This document shows, piece by piece, positions 32,768-42,007 of a stretch of 64,000 nucleotides of DNA. The position numbers were made by a program, and so were the translations under genes. Source of the DNA: Cronobacter condimenti 1330 (lineage in GTDB: Bacteria > Pseudomonadota > Gammaproteobacteria > Enterobacterales > Enterobacteriaceae); assembly GCF_001277255.1 (NCBI RefSeq), contig NZ_CP012264.1, positions 1,364,001 through 1,428,000 on the forward strand, written 5' to 3'. Position 1 is the first letter of the stretch. Each line of letters opens with the position of its first letter. Under the pieces are notes generated by a model. That model ran no database searches and was not told where the DNA came from. It worked only from the letters and a program-made list of their open reading frames with translations.

Positions 32768-33889
32768 TTAATCGAGCCGGCGTTTGGTGTTAAGCCAGGT
32801 CAGCCCGATAAACATCACGGCGGATACCAGCAAAAACAGTACATTGATAAGCAACACGCCCGGCAGCGTGCCCGCGAGGAACAGGCTTTGCAGCGTACTC
32901 ACGAAATAGCGCGCCGGAATGATATACGTCACCGCGCGGATGACCGCAGGCATACTGTCTATCTGGAAAATAAACCCGGAGAGCATGACAGAGGGCAGAA
33001 ACGCGGCGTTCAGCGCTACCTGAGCGGCGTTAAACTGGTTGCGGGTCAGGGTGGAGATAAGCAGCCCCATGCCGAGCGTGCTGAGCAGAAACAGGCTGGC
33101 GATAAAAAAGAGCGCCAGCAGCGAGCCGCGATACGGCACGCCAAGAATAAATACCGACACCAGCATACAAAGCAGCATCGCCAGCATGCCGAGAAAATAG
33201 TAAGGAATGAGTTTGCAAAGCAGTAGCTCGCCGCGCGTCACTTCTGTTGAAAGCAGTGCCTCCATCGTGCCGCGTTCCCATTCGCGTGCGACCACAAGCG
33301 ATGTCAGGATAGCGCCGATGACGGTCATAATAATCGTCACCGCGCCGGGAATAATAAAGTGCTGACTGATGGCCGCCGGGTTAAACCAGTAGCGCAGTTG
33401 CACATCAATGAGTGGTTTGAATGTCTCGCCATTGTCTTCCGCGCGCTGGGTTTGCCAGAGCTGCCAGATACCCTCCATATAGCCGCGTACGAAGTTCGCG
33501 GTGTTAGGTTCGCTCCCGTCGGTAATGACCTGAACGGGCGCCCGTTCGCCAGGGCGGGCCATCTGTGCTGCGAAATCCACCGGTATCACCACCAGCCCGC
33601 GAATTTTCCCGGCCTGCATAAGGGCAATCAACTGCTGGCGGTTATCGCTGATGGTCGGTGCAATAAACGGCGAGGCGGTTATCGCATGAGTAAAATCAAG
33701 CGCCTCTTCACTGCGCTCTTCCAGCAGCACGCCGACATGCAGGCGGCTGGAATCGAGGTTAATACCGTAGCCGAAGATAAACAGCAGCAGCAGTGGAATG
33801 GCGACCGCGATAAGCCAGCTGCTCGGGTCGCGCAGGATCTGGCGCGTCTCTTTGACGCACAGGGCGCGCACGCGCCGCAGGTTCATCAT
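32768..33889 (-). CDS. ybhS: ABC-2 type permease YbhS
   Basis: Paralogue and partner of YbhR. The 373-residue protein has the same layout: an N-terminal helix after RDPSSWLIAVAIPLLLL, a periplasmic loop of about 140 residues, and a C-terminal helical bundle with REWERGTMEALLSTEVTRGEL. The N-terminus is four residues shorter than in E. coli (MMNLRRVRAL). It overlaps ybhF by 4 nt and precedes ybhR by 9 nt. Confidence 0.95.
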   Translation of the reverse strand: MMNLRRVRALCVKETRQILRDPSSWLIAVAIPLLLLFIFGYGINLDSSRLHVGVLLEERSEEALDFTHAITASPFIAPTISDNRQQLIALMQAGKIRGLVVIPVDFAAQMARPGERAPVQVITDGSEPNTANFVRGYMEGIWQLWQTQRAEDNGETFKPLIDVQLRYWFNPAAISQHFIIPGAVTIIMTVIGAILTSLVVAREWERGTMEALLSTEVTRGELLLCKLIPYYFLGMLAMLLCMLVSVFILGVPYRGSLLALFFIASLFLLSTLGMGLLISTLTRNQFNAAQVALNAAFLPSVMLSGFIFQIDSMPAVIRAVTYIIPARYFVSTLQSLFLAGTLPGVLLINVLFLLVSAVMFIGLTWLNTKRRLD

Positions 33890-35613
33890 TGGCTATGCTC
33901 CTTATCCCACGCTTCGATCAAACGGATAAATGCCTGCTCCATCGTCGGGTCGTCGTCCTCGCCGCGCGCGGCCTGACGCTTTAAATCATCCGGCGTGCCG
34001 CTCGCGATAAGCTTGCCGTGGTACACAAGCCCGATGCGGTCGCAATACTCCGCCTCATCCATAAAGTGCGTCGTGACCATCACCGTCACGCCTTTCTCGG
34101 GCATACTGTTGATATGCCGCCAGAATTCACGACGCGTAAGCGGGTCGACGCCGGACGTCGGCTCATCAAGGAACAGAATATCCGGCTCGTGCATCAGCGC
34201 GCAGGCCAGCGCCAGACGTTGCTTAAAGCCGAGCGGCAGCGCCTCGGTCGGCTGACTGGCGATACTTTTCAGCCCGAACGCCTCACTCATGCGCGCTATT
34301 TTCTCCTCCTGCGCGCGCCCGCGCAGGCCGTAGACGCCGGAGAAAAAGCGCAAGTTCTGCGCCACGGTCAGGTTGCCGTAAAGCGAAAACTTCTGCGCCA
34401 TATAGCCGAGCCGCTGACGCGCTTTACCGGAATCGGTTTTTAAATCGAGCCCGAGCACCAGCGCTTTGCCGGCGCTCGGCGTCAGCAGGCCGCACATCAT
34501 CTTAAAGGTGGTGGATTTGCCCGCGCCGTTCGGCCCGAGCAGGCCGAAAACCTCACCGCGCCGCACCGAGAAATTGACATGGTCAGTCGCGGTGAAATCG
34601 CCAAAGGTTTTGGTCAGTTCGCGCGCCTCGATGACGACATCGTCACGGCTGCCGGAAATGTCATGCAGGATGGCGCCGAGCGGCGATTCGCGCAGCGGCG
34701 AGCCGCCAGCCAGATCGATAAAGGCGTCCTCAAAGCGCGGCGCGGTATCACGAAGCGTGACATCCGGCAGCGCGCGCAGCGGCCCGGCGTCAGCGCCATC
34801 TTTAATAATGACCCGCACCGCCGCACCCTGGATAGTGGCGTCGCCCACGCCCGGCAGCTTCAGCGCTTCGCGCAGGAGCGCGCGATTGTCGCCGTGGGCA
34901 CGACGCAGTAAAAAGCTGCGGCCCGCCATTTTATCGGTGAGCGCCTGCGGCGCGCCCTGGTAGAGCAATTCGCCTTCGTTCATCAGCAGCACCTCGCGGC
35001 ACTGTTCAGCTTCATCGAGATAAGAGGTGCTCCAGAGGATCAGCATGCCGTCACCTGCAAGCTCATGCACCATCTGCCACAGCTCGCGACGTGAGATAGG
35101 ATCGACCCCGACGCCGGGCTCATCCAGCAGCAATACCTTCGGCTGGCCCACCAGCGTGCAGGCAAGCCCCAGTTTTTGCTTCATCCCACCGGAAAGTTTG
35201 CCTGCAAGCCGCCCGGTGAAGGGGCCAAGCGCGGTAAACTCCAGCAGCCGCGCAAAGGTCTGCGCGCGCGCATGGCCGGTGACGCTTCGCAGGTCGGCAT
35301 ACAGATTCAGGTTTTCCTGCACGGTGAGATCTTCATACAGGCCGAACTTCTGCGGCATATACCCGAGCAGGGCGTGAAGCGCGTTTTCCTCCGCTATCGG
35401 ATCAAGCCCGAGGACCCGCGCCTGACCATCGTCGGGGCGCATCAGGCCTGCGAGAATACGCATCAGCGTGGTCTTGCCCGCGCCGTCCGGCCCGACCAGC
35501 CCGGTGACGCTGCCCGCGCGAATGGTGACGCTAAGCGGCGCCACGGCAGGCTTATCCAGGCCTGGAAAGCGTTTGACCAGCCCGTCGAGTACGATGCAGT
35601 CGTTAGCGTGCAT
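33886..35613 (-). CDS. ybhF: Fused dual ABC ATPase YbhF
   Basis: YbhF powers the YbhSR exporter. I choose the ATG at 35613 (MHANDCIVLDGLVKRFPG) because GAGG lies 6 nt upstream and the product aligns with E. coli from its first residues; it has 575 residues. Domain 1 has GPDGAGKTT, LSGGMKQKLGLA and LLLDEPGVGVDP. Domain 2 has GPNGAGKST, the less usual signature LPLGFKQRLALA, and LFLDEPTSGVDP. It overlaps ybhG by 11 nt and ybhS by 4 nt. Confidence 0.95.
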   Translation of the reverse strand: MHANDCIVLDGLVKRFPGLDKPAVAPLSVTIRAGSVTGLVGPDGAGKTTLMRILAGLMRPDDGQARVLGLDPIAEENALHALLGYMPQKFGLYEDLTVQENLNLYADLRSVTGHARAQTFARLLEFTALGPFTGRLAGKLSGGMKQKLGLACTLVGQPKVLLLDEPGVGVDPISRRELWQMVHELAGDGMLILWSTSYLDEAEQCREVLLMNEGELLYQGAPQALTDKMAGRSFLLRRAHGDNRALLREALKLPGVGDATIQGAAVRVIIKDGADAGPLRALPDVTLRDTAPRFEDAFIDLAGGSPLRESPLGAILHDISGSRDDVVIEARELTKTFGDFTATDHVNFSVRRGEVFGLLGPNGAGKSTTFKMMCGLLTPSAGKALVLGLDLKTDSGKARQRLGYMAQKFSLYGNLTVAQNLRFFSGVYGLRGRAQEEKIARMSEAFGLKSIASQPTEALPLGFKQRLALACALMHEPDILFLDEPTSGVDPLTRREFWRHINSMPEKGVTVMVTTHFMDEAEYCDRIGLVYHGKLIASGTPDDLKRQAARGEDDDPTMEQAFIRLIEAWDKEHSQ

Positions 35614-36601
35614 CCGTCGCCTCATCGCTAAAACGCAGTGTGACCGGCATTCCCTGGCGCAGCGCGTTGTCCGCATCATTCACGATAATGCGCAGCCGGT
35701 ACACCAGGTCGGTTCGCAAATCCTCGGTTTCGACGGTTTTCGGTGTGAACTCAGCCGTCGGCGAGACGAACCCGATTTTGCCGTGGTATGGCTTATCCGG
35801 GCGGCCATCGGTGTAGATCAACATTTCGCTTCCCGGCGTTGCGCGCCCCAGATTCACTTCATCAATATAGGCGCGCACCCAGACCGGGCGGGTGAGAGAG
35901 AGGGTAAACACGGTGCTCCCTGCATTCAGCAGAGAACCCGGTTCGACGGCACGCGTCAGCACGGTGCCATCAGAGGGGGAGATGAGGCGCGCGTCTTCGG
36001 CATCAAGCTGCGCCTGAGCGAGTTGCGCCTGCGCCTGCTCCAGGCTTGCCTGGGCCTGCGCAATTTCCTGCGGGCGGTTACCGGCGCGGTACTGGCTGAG
36101 TTTGTCCTGCGCGGATTTCAACTGCGCCTGCGCCTGATCGCGCGACGACCGGGCGTTTTCAAGATCGTTGGCGGAGATAACTTTCGTGCGCCACAAACCC
36201 TGCTGGCGCTGATAGAAGTTCTGCGCATAATCATAGGCCGCCTGTGCCTGACGTACCGCAGCGGCGGCCTGTGCAATTTCCTCATCGCGAAAGCCCGCGA
36301 CGGTCAGTTCATATTTTGCCCGTGCGGCGGCAACATTCGCCTGCGCCTGGCGCAGCGCGTTTTGCAGCGGTGCCGGGTCCAGTTCGCCGAGCGGCTGCCC
36401 CGCGCGCACGGTATCGCCTTCGTCTACCGCAAGCGACGCCAGACGGCCGCCTACGCGGAAGCTTAAATTCACGGTGCGAATATCTACGTTGCCGTAGAGC
36501 GTCAGCGGCGTATGGCGCGCCTCATACCAGCGCCATACGGCCACGCCCGCGACGATAATGATCACCAGCAGCACCAGCAGCGCGCCTCGTTTTTTATTCA
36601 T
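35603..36601 (-). CDS. ybhG: HlyD-type membrane-fusion protein YbhG
   Basis: YbhG links the YbhFSR exporter to the periplasm and outer membrane. The start at 36601 (MNKKRGALLVLLVIIIVAG) gives 332 residues as in E. coli; the longer open frame overlaps cecR. It has one N-terminal anchor helix, a beta-barrel/lipoyl region (LTLYGNVDIRTVNLSFRVGG), a long alanine- and glutamine-rich coiled-coil hairpin (about residues 75-205), and the second lipoyl half (LISPSDGTVLTRAVEPGS). It overlaps cecR by 8 nt. Confidence 0.95.
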   Translation of the reverse strand: MNKKRGALLVLLVIIIVAGVAVWRWYEARHTPLTLYGNVDIRTVNLSFRVGGRLASLAVDEGDTVRAGQPLGELDPAPLQNALRQAQANVAAARAKYELTVAGFRDEEIAQAAAAVRQAQAAYDYAQNFYQRQQGLWRTKVISANDLENARSSRDQAQAQLKSAQDKLSQYRAGNRPQEIAQAQASLEQAQAQLAQAQLDAEDARLISPSDGTVLTRAVEPGSLLNAGSTVFTLSLTRPVWVRAYIDEVNLGRATPGSEMLIYTDGRPDKPYHGKIGFVSPTAEFTPKTVETEDLRTDLVYRLRIIVNDADNALRQGMPVTLRFSDEATDAR

Positions 36602-37283
36602 CACGTTGGCTCCCAGAAAGACCCGCGAGGATCCAGTCGATATGCAGCGACACCACCCGATGGATCTGCGCCGCCTTGTTATCGTCAAACTGCCGCCAGC
36701 CGGCGCGCAGCAGAATAGTTTCACGCCCGAGACGGAACGCGAGGATTTCGCCGATAAGCGCGTGGGTATGCAGCACCGTGTCGGTGGCATCCGGGTCTGC
36801 GCCCGTCACGCGGGCAATCAGCCGGGTAAAATGGTGATGCAGCGGCGCAATCACCTGATCGTGAATAAGCTGATACGCCGGGGAAGGGGAGAGCTGTTCA
36901 CGCGAGATAAATTTGCTAAGACTTAGCGTCTCATCGGCCGTCATCAGTTGGATCATCTGGCGGCAGGCGTCATCAATGAGCGTGCGCATCGCGGCGTAGC
37001 CCGGCTGCGGCTGGTTCAGTAGCGCTTCGGCGGCATCGGCGTGGGGCTGAAAATGCACACGGATGAAATCGGCTATCCACTGCGCCGAGGCCATATAGAG
37101 ATCTTCTTTGGAGCCGAAGTAGTAAGGGATCGCCGCAATGTTTTGCCCGGCGGCGGCGGCGATATCCCGCGTCGTGGCGTGCAGGCCATACTCGCCAAAC
37201 TGATTGATGGCGGCACTGATGAGCTTCTCTTTAGCCTGCTCGCCACGGGAAGTAGGCGGCGTGGGGGAGAGCGACATATTCAT
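36594..37283 (-). CDS. cecR: TetR-family regulator CecR
   Basis: CecR (YbiH) controls the ybhGFSR efflux operon and rhlE in E. coli, and responds to antibiotics such as cefoperazone and chloramphenicol. The 229-residue protein has the N-terminal TetR helix-turn-helix (GLHATTRDIAAAAGQNIAAIPYYFGSKEDLY) and a variable ligand domain. ATGs at 37283 and 37277 are both usable; AGGGG lies 4 and 10 nt upstream respectively. The 28-bp palindrome at 37294 begins 11 nt upstream of the start, between cecR and the divergent rhlE, so autoregulation is expected. Confidence 0.94.
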   Translation of the reverse strand: MNMSLSPTPPTSRGEQAKEKLISAAINQFGEYGLHATTRDIAAAAGQNIAAIPYYFGSKEDLYMASAQWIADFIRVHFQPHADAAEALLNQPQPGYAAMRTLIDDACRQMIQLMTADETLSLSKFISREQLSPSPAYQLIHDQVIAPLHHHFTRLIARVTGADPDATDTVLHTHALIGEILAFRLGRETILLRAGWRQFDDNKAAQIHRVVSLHIDWILAGLSGSQRDE

Positions 37284-37293
37284 TCGACCCCTG

Positions 37294-37321
37294 AAAGTTA
37301 ATCAATCGATTGATTAACTTT
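37294..37321. promoter_or_regulatory. CecR operator: perfect 28-bp palindrome
   Basis: The arm AAAGTTAATCAATC is followed directly by its exact reverse complement. It lies between divergent cecR and rhlE, whose E. coli counterparts are the known CecR targets. TetR proteins usually cover 15-30 bp palindromes of this kind. Confidence 0.85.
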
Positions 37322-37518
37322 ATGTCTAAAAAGTGAGCTTGTCGAGGGTGACAGAAACTGTGTTTCGCGTCGAAATGCGAGAATTTATGCGGTGCGTCAC
37401 AAAAGCTGCTACACTCCGCCCCTCTGCGACATTGTGGTTTGTGTCCCCTCTCCGGCCAGACGGCCATTAGACTCCCTGAAACTACACCCTTTGCGGTCGG
37501 GACGAGTCAGGAATAACT

Positions 37519-38943
37519 ATGTCTTTTGATTCACTGGGCTTAAGCCCTGAGATCCTGCGCGCCATTGCCGAGCAGGGTTACAACGAACCGACTCCGATCC
37601 AGCGCCAGGCTATTCCGGTGGTGCTTTCAGGTAAAGATCTGATGGCCAGTGCCCAGACCGGCACCGGCAAAACCGCAGGCTTCACGCTGCCACTGCTGCA
37701 GCGTCTGACGGCGAACGAGCCGCAGAAGGGCCGTCGCCCGGTGCGTGCGCTGATCCTGACCCCGACGCGCGAACTGGCAGCCCAGGTGGGCGAGAACGTG
37801 CGTGAATACAGCAAATACCTCGATATCCGCTCGCTGGTCGTCTTTGGCGGCGTGAGCATCAACCCGCAGATGATGAAACTGCGCGGCGGCGTGGATGTGC
37901 TTATCGCAACGCCTGGCCGCCTGCTGGATCTGGAACACCAGAACGCCGTCAAGCTCGACCAGGTGGAAGTCCTGGTACTGGACGAAGCTGACCGTATGCT
38001 GGACATGGGCTTTATCCATGACATTCGCCGCGTGCTGGCGAAGCTGCCGCCGAAGCGTCAGAACCTGCTGTTCTCCGCGACCTTCTCCGACGACATCAAA
38101 GGGCTGGCCGAAAAACTGCTGCGCAACCCGGAAGAAGTGGCCGTGGCGCGCCGCAACACCGCCTCCGGGCAGGTGACGCAGCATGTGCATTTCGTGGATA
38201 AAAAACGCAAACGGGAACTGCTTTCTTACCTGATTGGCGATGGCAACTGGCAGCAGGTGCTGGTGTTTACCCGCACCAAGCATGGCGCTAACCATCTGGC
38301 CGAGCAGCTGAACAAAGACGGCATCACCGCCGCGGCTATCCACGGCAACAAGAGCCAGGGCGCCCGTACCCGCGCGCTGGCAGACTTCAAAACCGGCGGC
38401 ATTCGCGTGCTGGTGGCGACCGATATCGCTGCGCGCGGTATTGATATCGAAGAACTGCCGCACGTAGTGAACTACGAGCTGCCGAACGTGCCGGAAGATT
38501 ACGTTCACCGTATCGGCCGTACCGGGCGCGCGGCCGCGACCGGCGAGGCGCTCTCGCTGGTGTGCGTCGACGAGCACAAACTGCTGCGTGATATCGAACG
38601 CGTGCTGAAGCGTGAAATTCCGCGCATGGCGATCCCGGGCTACGAGCCGGACCCGTCTATCCCGGCAGAGCCTATCGTTAATGGTCGCCAGGGCGGCCGT
38701 GGCGGACGTGGTGGTCAGGGCGGCGGTGGTCGTAGTCAGGGCCAGCCGCGTCGTCAGGATGGCGCGGGTAACCGCGCTTCTGGCGAGCGCAGCCGTCCGT
38801 CCGGTGAGCGAGCGCGCCGTCAGGATGGCGAAAGCAGCCGTCCGTCAGGCGACCGTCCGCGTCGTCCAGCGGGCGAAGGCAACCGTCCGGCAGGCAATAA
38901 ACCGCGCACCCGTCGCGCGCCGCGTAAAGCGGGTGGGGAATAA
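37519..38943 (+). CDS. rhlE: DEAD-box RNA helicase RhlE
   Basis: RhlE remodels RNA and ribosome precursors. The 474-residue protein (454 in E. coli) has the Q motif, motif I AQTGTGKT, motif II DEAD in VLVLDEADRMLDMGF, motif III SAT, and motif VI HRIGRTGR. From about residue 390 the chain turns into a low-complexity, strongly basic tail rich in glycine and arginine: first GGRGGRGGQGGGG, then repeated units of the form RPSGERARR / RPAGEGNR. Such RGG-like tails bind RNA unspecifically, and length differences to E. coli lie here. It is divergent from cecR. Confidence 0.96.
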   Translation: MSFDSLGLSPEILRAIAEQGYNEPTPIQRQAIPVVLSGKDLMASAQTGTGKTAGFTLPLLQRLTANEPQKGRRPVRALILTPTRELAAQVGENVREYSKYLDIRSLVVFGGVSINPQMMKLRGGVDVLIATPGRLLDLEHQNAVKLDQVEVLVLDEADRMLDMGFIHDIRRVLAKLPPKRQNLLFSATFSDDIKGLAEKLLRNPEEVAVARRNTASGQVTQHVHFVDKKRKRELLSYLIGDGNWQQVLVFTRTKHGANHLAEQLNKDGITAAAIHGNKSQGARTRALADFKTGGIRVLVATDIAARGIDIEELPHVVNYELPNVPEDYVHRIGRTGRAAATGEALSLVCVDEHKLLRDIERVLKREIPRMAIPGYEPDPSIPAEPIVNGRQGGRGGRGGQGGGGRSQGQPRRQDGAGNRASGERSRPSGERARRQDGESSRPSGDRPRRPAGEGNRPAGNKPRTRRAPRKAGGE

Positions 38944-38981
38944 TCGGCAGGTGCCATAAACAGCCCTGATAAGCCCGGTTG

Positions 38982-39018
38982 AAAAGGTGGGGATGCGAAA
39001 GCATCGCCACCTTTTTTT
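38982..39018 (+). terminator. Rho-independent terminator of rhlE
   Basis: AAAAGGTGGGGATGC-GAAA-GCATCGCCACCTTTTTTT, a long stem with a GAAA tetraloop and T-run, 38 nt after the rhlE stop. Confidence 0.92.
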
Positions 39019-39125
39019 ATGGCCGGGGCTGACGAGTGGCAGCTTCGCTTACCCTGTGTTTATCGGGGGGCCGCCATTTTTTGATGGCGCGGGGGCCTTT
39101 CTCTTGCGGGGATAAGGGCCATTTG

Positions 39126-40517
39126 CTAAAGCGTTTCGCCGTTGCTTGCGATCACCTGCTGATACCACGCGAAACTGCGCTTTTTGCGGCGCGCCAGCGT
39201 GCCGTTACCCTCGTTATCTTTATCGACATAAATAAACCCGTAGCGCTTTTTCATCTCGCCGGTGCCGGCGCTGACGATGTCAATCGGCCCCCACCAGGTA
39301 TATCCCATGATGTCGCACCCATCCGCGACCGCCTCGGCCATCTCCTGAATATGCGAACGTCCATAAGCGATACGCGCCTCGTCGTTAAATTCGCCGTGTT
39401 CATCGGCGATATCCTCGCCGCCGTAGCCGTTCTCGACAATAAAAAGCGGCTTCTCGTAACGATCGCTCAGCTCGTTACACACCAGCCGTAGCCCCACCGG
39501 GTCGACAGGCCAGCCCCAGGCCGTTTTTTCCAGATACGGGTTGTCCTCACCCATCGCGCCGCCGGTGTCAACGCGAAGCTGCGCCCCCGCTTTATGCAGC
39601 ACGCTGCGGTAATAACTAAAGCCCAGATAATCTGACGGATACTGCGCCAGCAGCTCGATGTCGCCAGGGTGCATCGTAAGATGAATGTGGTTCTCGCGAA
39701 AAAGCCGCTGCGCGTAGGCCGGGTAGTGACCGCGCATCATCACATCGGCGTAAAACAGCGAGCGGCGACGCAACTGGTAGGTAGCGAAAATATCATCCGG
39801 ATTGCAGGTTGCCGGATAGGCGGTGCTGAGCGACAACATACAACCGATTTTCGCCTGCGGGATAATCTCGTGGCACAGCTTGTTGGCGAGGGCGTTCGCG
39901 ACAAACTGGTGATGGTTCGCCTGGTAAATGTCCTGCGCCGATGCCCCCGCCTCCACAGCGCCGGTGGCAAACGGCATCCGGTTCATGTTATTCAGCTCGT
40001 TAAAAGTCATCCAGTATTTAACCTTATGCTGATAGCGGCGAAAGACCGTCTCACAGTAGCGGGTGAAAAAATCAATCAGCGCGCGGTTTTTCCAGCCGCC
40101 ATACTCTTCATACAGCGCAAGCGGCGTTTCGTAGTGCGAGAGCGTAATCACCGGCTCGATGCCATAGTTCAGCAGTTCGTCGAACAGCGCGTCGTAAAAG
40201 GCAAGACCCGCCTCGTTAGGTTCCTGCTCGTCACCGCGCGGGAAAATCCGCGACCACGCGATAGAAGTGCGAAAACACTGAAAGCCCATCTCAGCAAACA
40301 GCGCCACGTCCTCTTTGTAGCGATGATAAAAATCGATAGCCTCGTGGCTTGCGTAGTAGCGCAACGGGTCAATGGTCGCGTCATGCTGGCCGGAGGCGAT
40401 ACCGCCGCGTACCACGTCCGCGATGGACGGCCCTTTGCCGTCCTCATTCCATGCGCCTTCCGCCTGGTTGGCGGCAATCGCGCCGCCCCATAAAAAATTT
40501 TCCGGAAACGTTGCCAT
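39126..40517 (-). CDS. 6-phospho-beta-glucosidase, GH1 (distal copy)
   Basis: GH1 enzymes of this type hydrolyse beta-glucoside 6-phosphates delivered by the PTS, yielding glucose-6-phosphate and an aglycone or glucose. The 463-residue protein has acid/base E174 in TFNELN, nucleophile E362 in FIVENGYG, and the phosphate-pocket block VSAGTGEMKKRYGFIYVD. In that block lysine replaces the usual serine before KRYGF. It follows the other GH1 gene by 9 nt and is the last gene of the bgl operon. The two GH1 proteins differ clearly (no 26-residue insertion here), so they are not a recent duplication and probably differ in substrate. Confidence 0.9.
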   Translation of the reverse strand: MATFPENFLWGGAIAANQAEGAWNEDGKGPSIADVVRGGIASGQHDATIDPLRYYASHEAIDFYHRYKEDVALFAEMGFQCFRTSIAWSRIFPRGDEQEPNEAGLAFYDALFDELLNYGIEPVITLSHYETPLALYEEYGGWKNRALIDFFTRYCETVFRRYQHKVKYWMTFNELNNMNRMPFATGAVEAGASAQDIYQANHHQFVANALANKLCHEIIPQAKIGCMLSLSTAYPATCNPDDIFATYQLRRRSLFYADVMMRGHYPAYAQRLFRENHIHLTMHPGDIELLAQYPSDYLGFSYYRSVLHKAGAQLRVDTGGAMGEDNPYLEKTAWGWPVDPVGLRLVCNELSDRYEKPLFIVENGYGGEDIADEHGEFNDEARIAYGRSHIQEMAEAVADGCDIMGYTWWGPIDIVSAGTGEMKKRYGFIYVDKDNEGNGTLARRKKRSFAWYQQVIASNGETL

Positions 40518-40526
40518 GTCTGCTCC

Positions 40527-41996
40527 TTAATCGAGATCCGCGCCGTTCGAGGCGATGACTTTTTTGTACCAGTGGAAACTTTTCTTGCGCGAGCGCGCCT
40601 GACTGCCGTGGCCCATGTCATCCTGATCGACATAGATAAAGCCGTAACGCTTGGAGATCTGCGCAGTGCCCGCGCTCACCACGTCGATCGGCCCCCACCA
40701 GGTGTAACCGAAAAGCTTCACGCCGTCGGCGAGCGCCTCCTGCATCTGCCCGATGTGCTGGCGCAGGTAATCGATGCGGTAATCATCGTTAATCGTGCCG
40801 TCCGGCGCGGGGGTATCTACCGCGCCGAGACCGTTTTCGGCGATAAACAGCAGTTTCTGGTAACGGTCGTAAAGCTGGTTCAGCGCCAGGCGCAGCCCCT
40901 GCGGGTCAATCTGCCAGCCCCAGTCGCTCTGCGGCAGATGCGGGTTGCGGATGCCGCCGGTAATCAGGTTGCCGGTCACGCCTTCTAACCGCTCCGGGTG
41001 CGCGCTGACGGTGCTCGACATGTAATAACTGAAAGAGACGTAATCCACGGGATAAAGCCGAAGGATTTCGTCATCGCCCACGGCTTTTTCAAGCGTGACG
41101 TTCTTCTCGGCGAACATCCGCTCAGTCCATGCCGGGTAGTAGCCGCGCGCCTGTACATCGCTAAAGAACAGCGAAACGCGCTGCGCCTCTTCACAGGCCT
41201 GCAAATCATCCGGGTGGCAGGTGTGCGGGTAGAGCATCTGGTAGCTAATCATGCAGCCCATCTGCGAGCCGGGGATAATCTCGTGGCACGCTTTGGTCGC
41301 AAGCGCGCTCGCCACAAACTGATGATGCGCGCCCTGATATTTCGCCTGCTCCAGATGCGGATGGTTTTCTTCAATCACGCCGACGCTAACGTACGGATGG
41401 TGCTTCACACAGTTGATTTCATTGAAGGTCATCCAGTATTTGACCTGTTTGCGATAGCGCGTAAACACGGTGGTCGCAAAGCGTACATAGAAATCCACCA
41501 GTTGACGGTTCGGCCAGCCGCCGTAATCCGTCACCAGGGCGAGCGGCATCTCGTAGTGGGAGAGCGACACAATCGGCTCAATGTTGTGTTTTCGAAGCGT
41601 ATCGAAGACGCGGTCATAGAAGGCGAGGCCTGCCTCATTGGGTTCGGTTTCGTCGCCACGGGGGAAGATGCGCGTCCAGGCGATAGACAGGCGAAAGCAT
41701 TTGAAGCCCATCTCGGCAAACAGCGCGATATCTTCTTCGTAGCGGTGATAAAAATCGTTGCCTTTACGCTTGGGGTAGTATTTCGCGCTGCCCGGATCCT
41801 GGGCCTCCGCCACCTGCTGGTGCGTCATGCCGAGCCACTGATCAAGCCAGCGTTCCTTCGGCGTGTTGACGTCAAAGGTATAGACATCAGAGACCGACAG
41901 TCCCTTGCCATCGACGTTCCAGGCGCCTTCGAGTTGATTCGCGGCGGTTGCGCCGCCCCACAGGAAATCCTCAGGAAATGGTTTTGAAAAGGCCAT
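40527..41996 (-). CDS. 6-phospho-beta-glucosidase, GH1 (bglF-proximal copy)
   Basis: The 489-residue GH1 protein has acid/base E193 in TFNEIN, nucleophile E387 in FIAENGLG, and the 6-phosphate-binding block SAGTAQISKRYGFIYVD. Compared with the neighbouring copy it has an extra stretch near residues 42-75 (LDQWLGMTHQQVAEAQDP) near the active-site mouth. E. coli BglB, AscB and BglA belong to the same family; which of them it matches best cannot be decided by eye. It starts 11 nt after bglF ends. Confidence 0.9.
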   Translation of the reverse strand: MAFSKPFPEDFLWGGATAANQLEGAWNVDGKGLSVSDVYTFDVNTPKERWLDQWLGMTHQQVAEAQDPGSAKYYPKRKGNDFYHRYEEDIALFAEMGFKCFRLSIAWTRIFPRGDETEPNEAGLAFYDRVFDTLRKHNIEPIVSLSHYEMPLALVTDYGGWPNRQLVDFYVRFATTVFTRYRKQVKYWMTFNEINCVKHHPYVSVGVIEENHPHLEQAKYQGAHHQFVASALATKACHEIIPGSQMGCMISYQMLYPHTCHPDDLQACEEAQRVSLFFSDVQARGYYPAWTERMFAEKNVTLEKAVGDDEILRLYPVDYVSFSYYMSSTVSAHPERLEGVTGNLITGGIRNPHLPQSDWGWQIDPQGLRLALNQLYDRYQKLLFIAENGLGAVDTPAPDGTINDDYRIDYLRQHIGQMQEALADGVKLFGYTWWGPIDVVSAGTAQISKRYGFIYVDQDDMGHGSQARSRKKSFHWYKKVIASNGADLD

Positions 41997-42007
41997 AGCG
42001 TTCTCCC

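Noticed and set aside
37627..38577. 316-codon open frame on the minus strand inside rhlE
   Set aside because: Antisense to the conserved helicase core; no ribosome site or family resemblance.
39028..39070. REP element after the rhlE terminator
   Set aside because: It has the GCTTCGCTTACCC core but no matching inverted arm, so it was not annotated as a repeat.
40998..41987. 329-codon open frame on the plus strand opposite the proximal GH1 gene
   Set aside because: It is the antisense shadow of a high-GC gene with clear GH1 motifs; the peptide has no recognisable domain and many basic runs.
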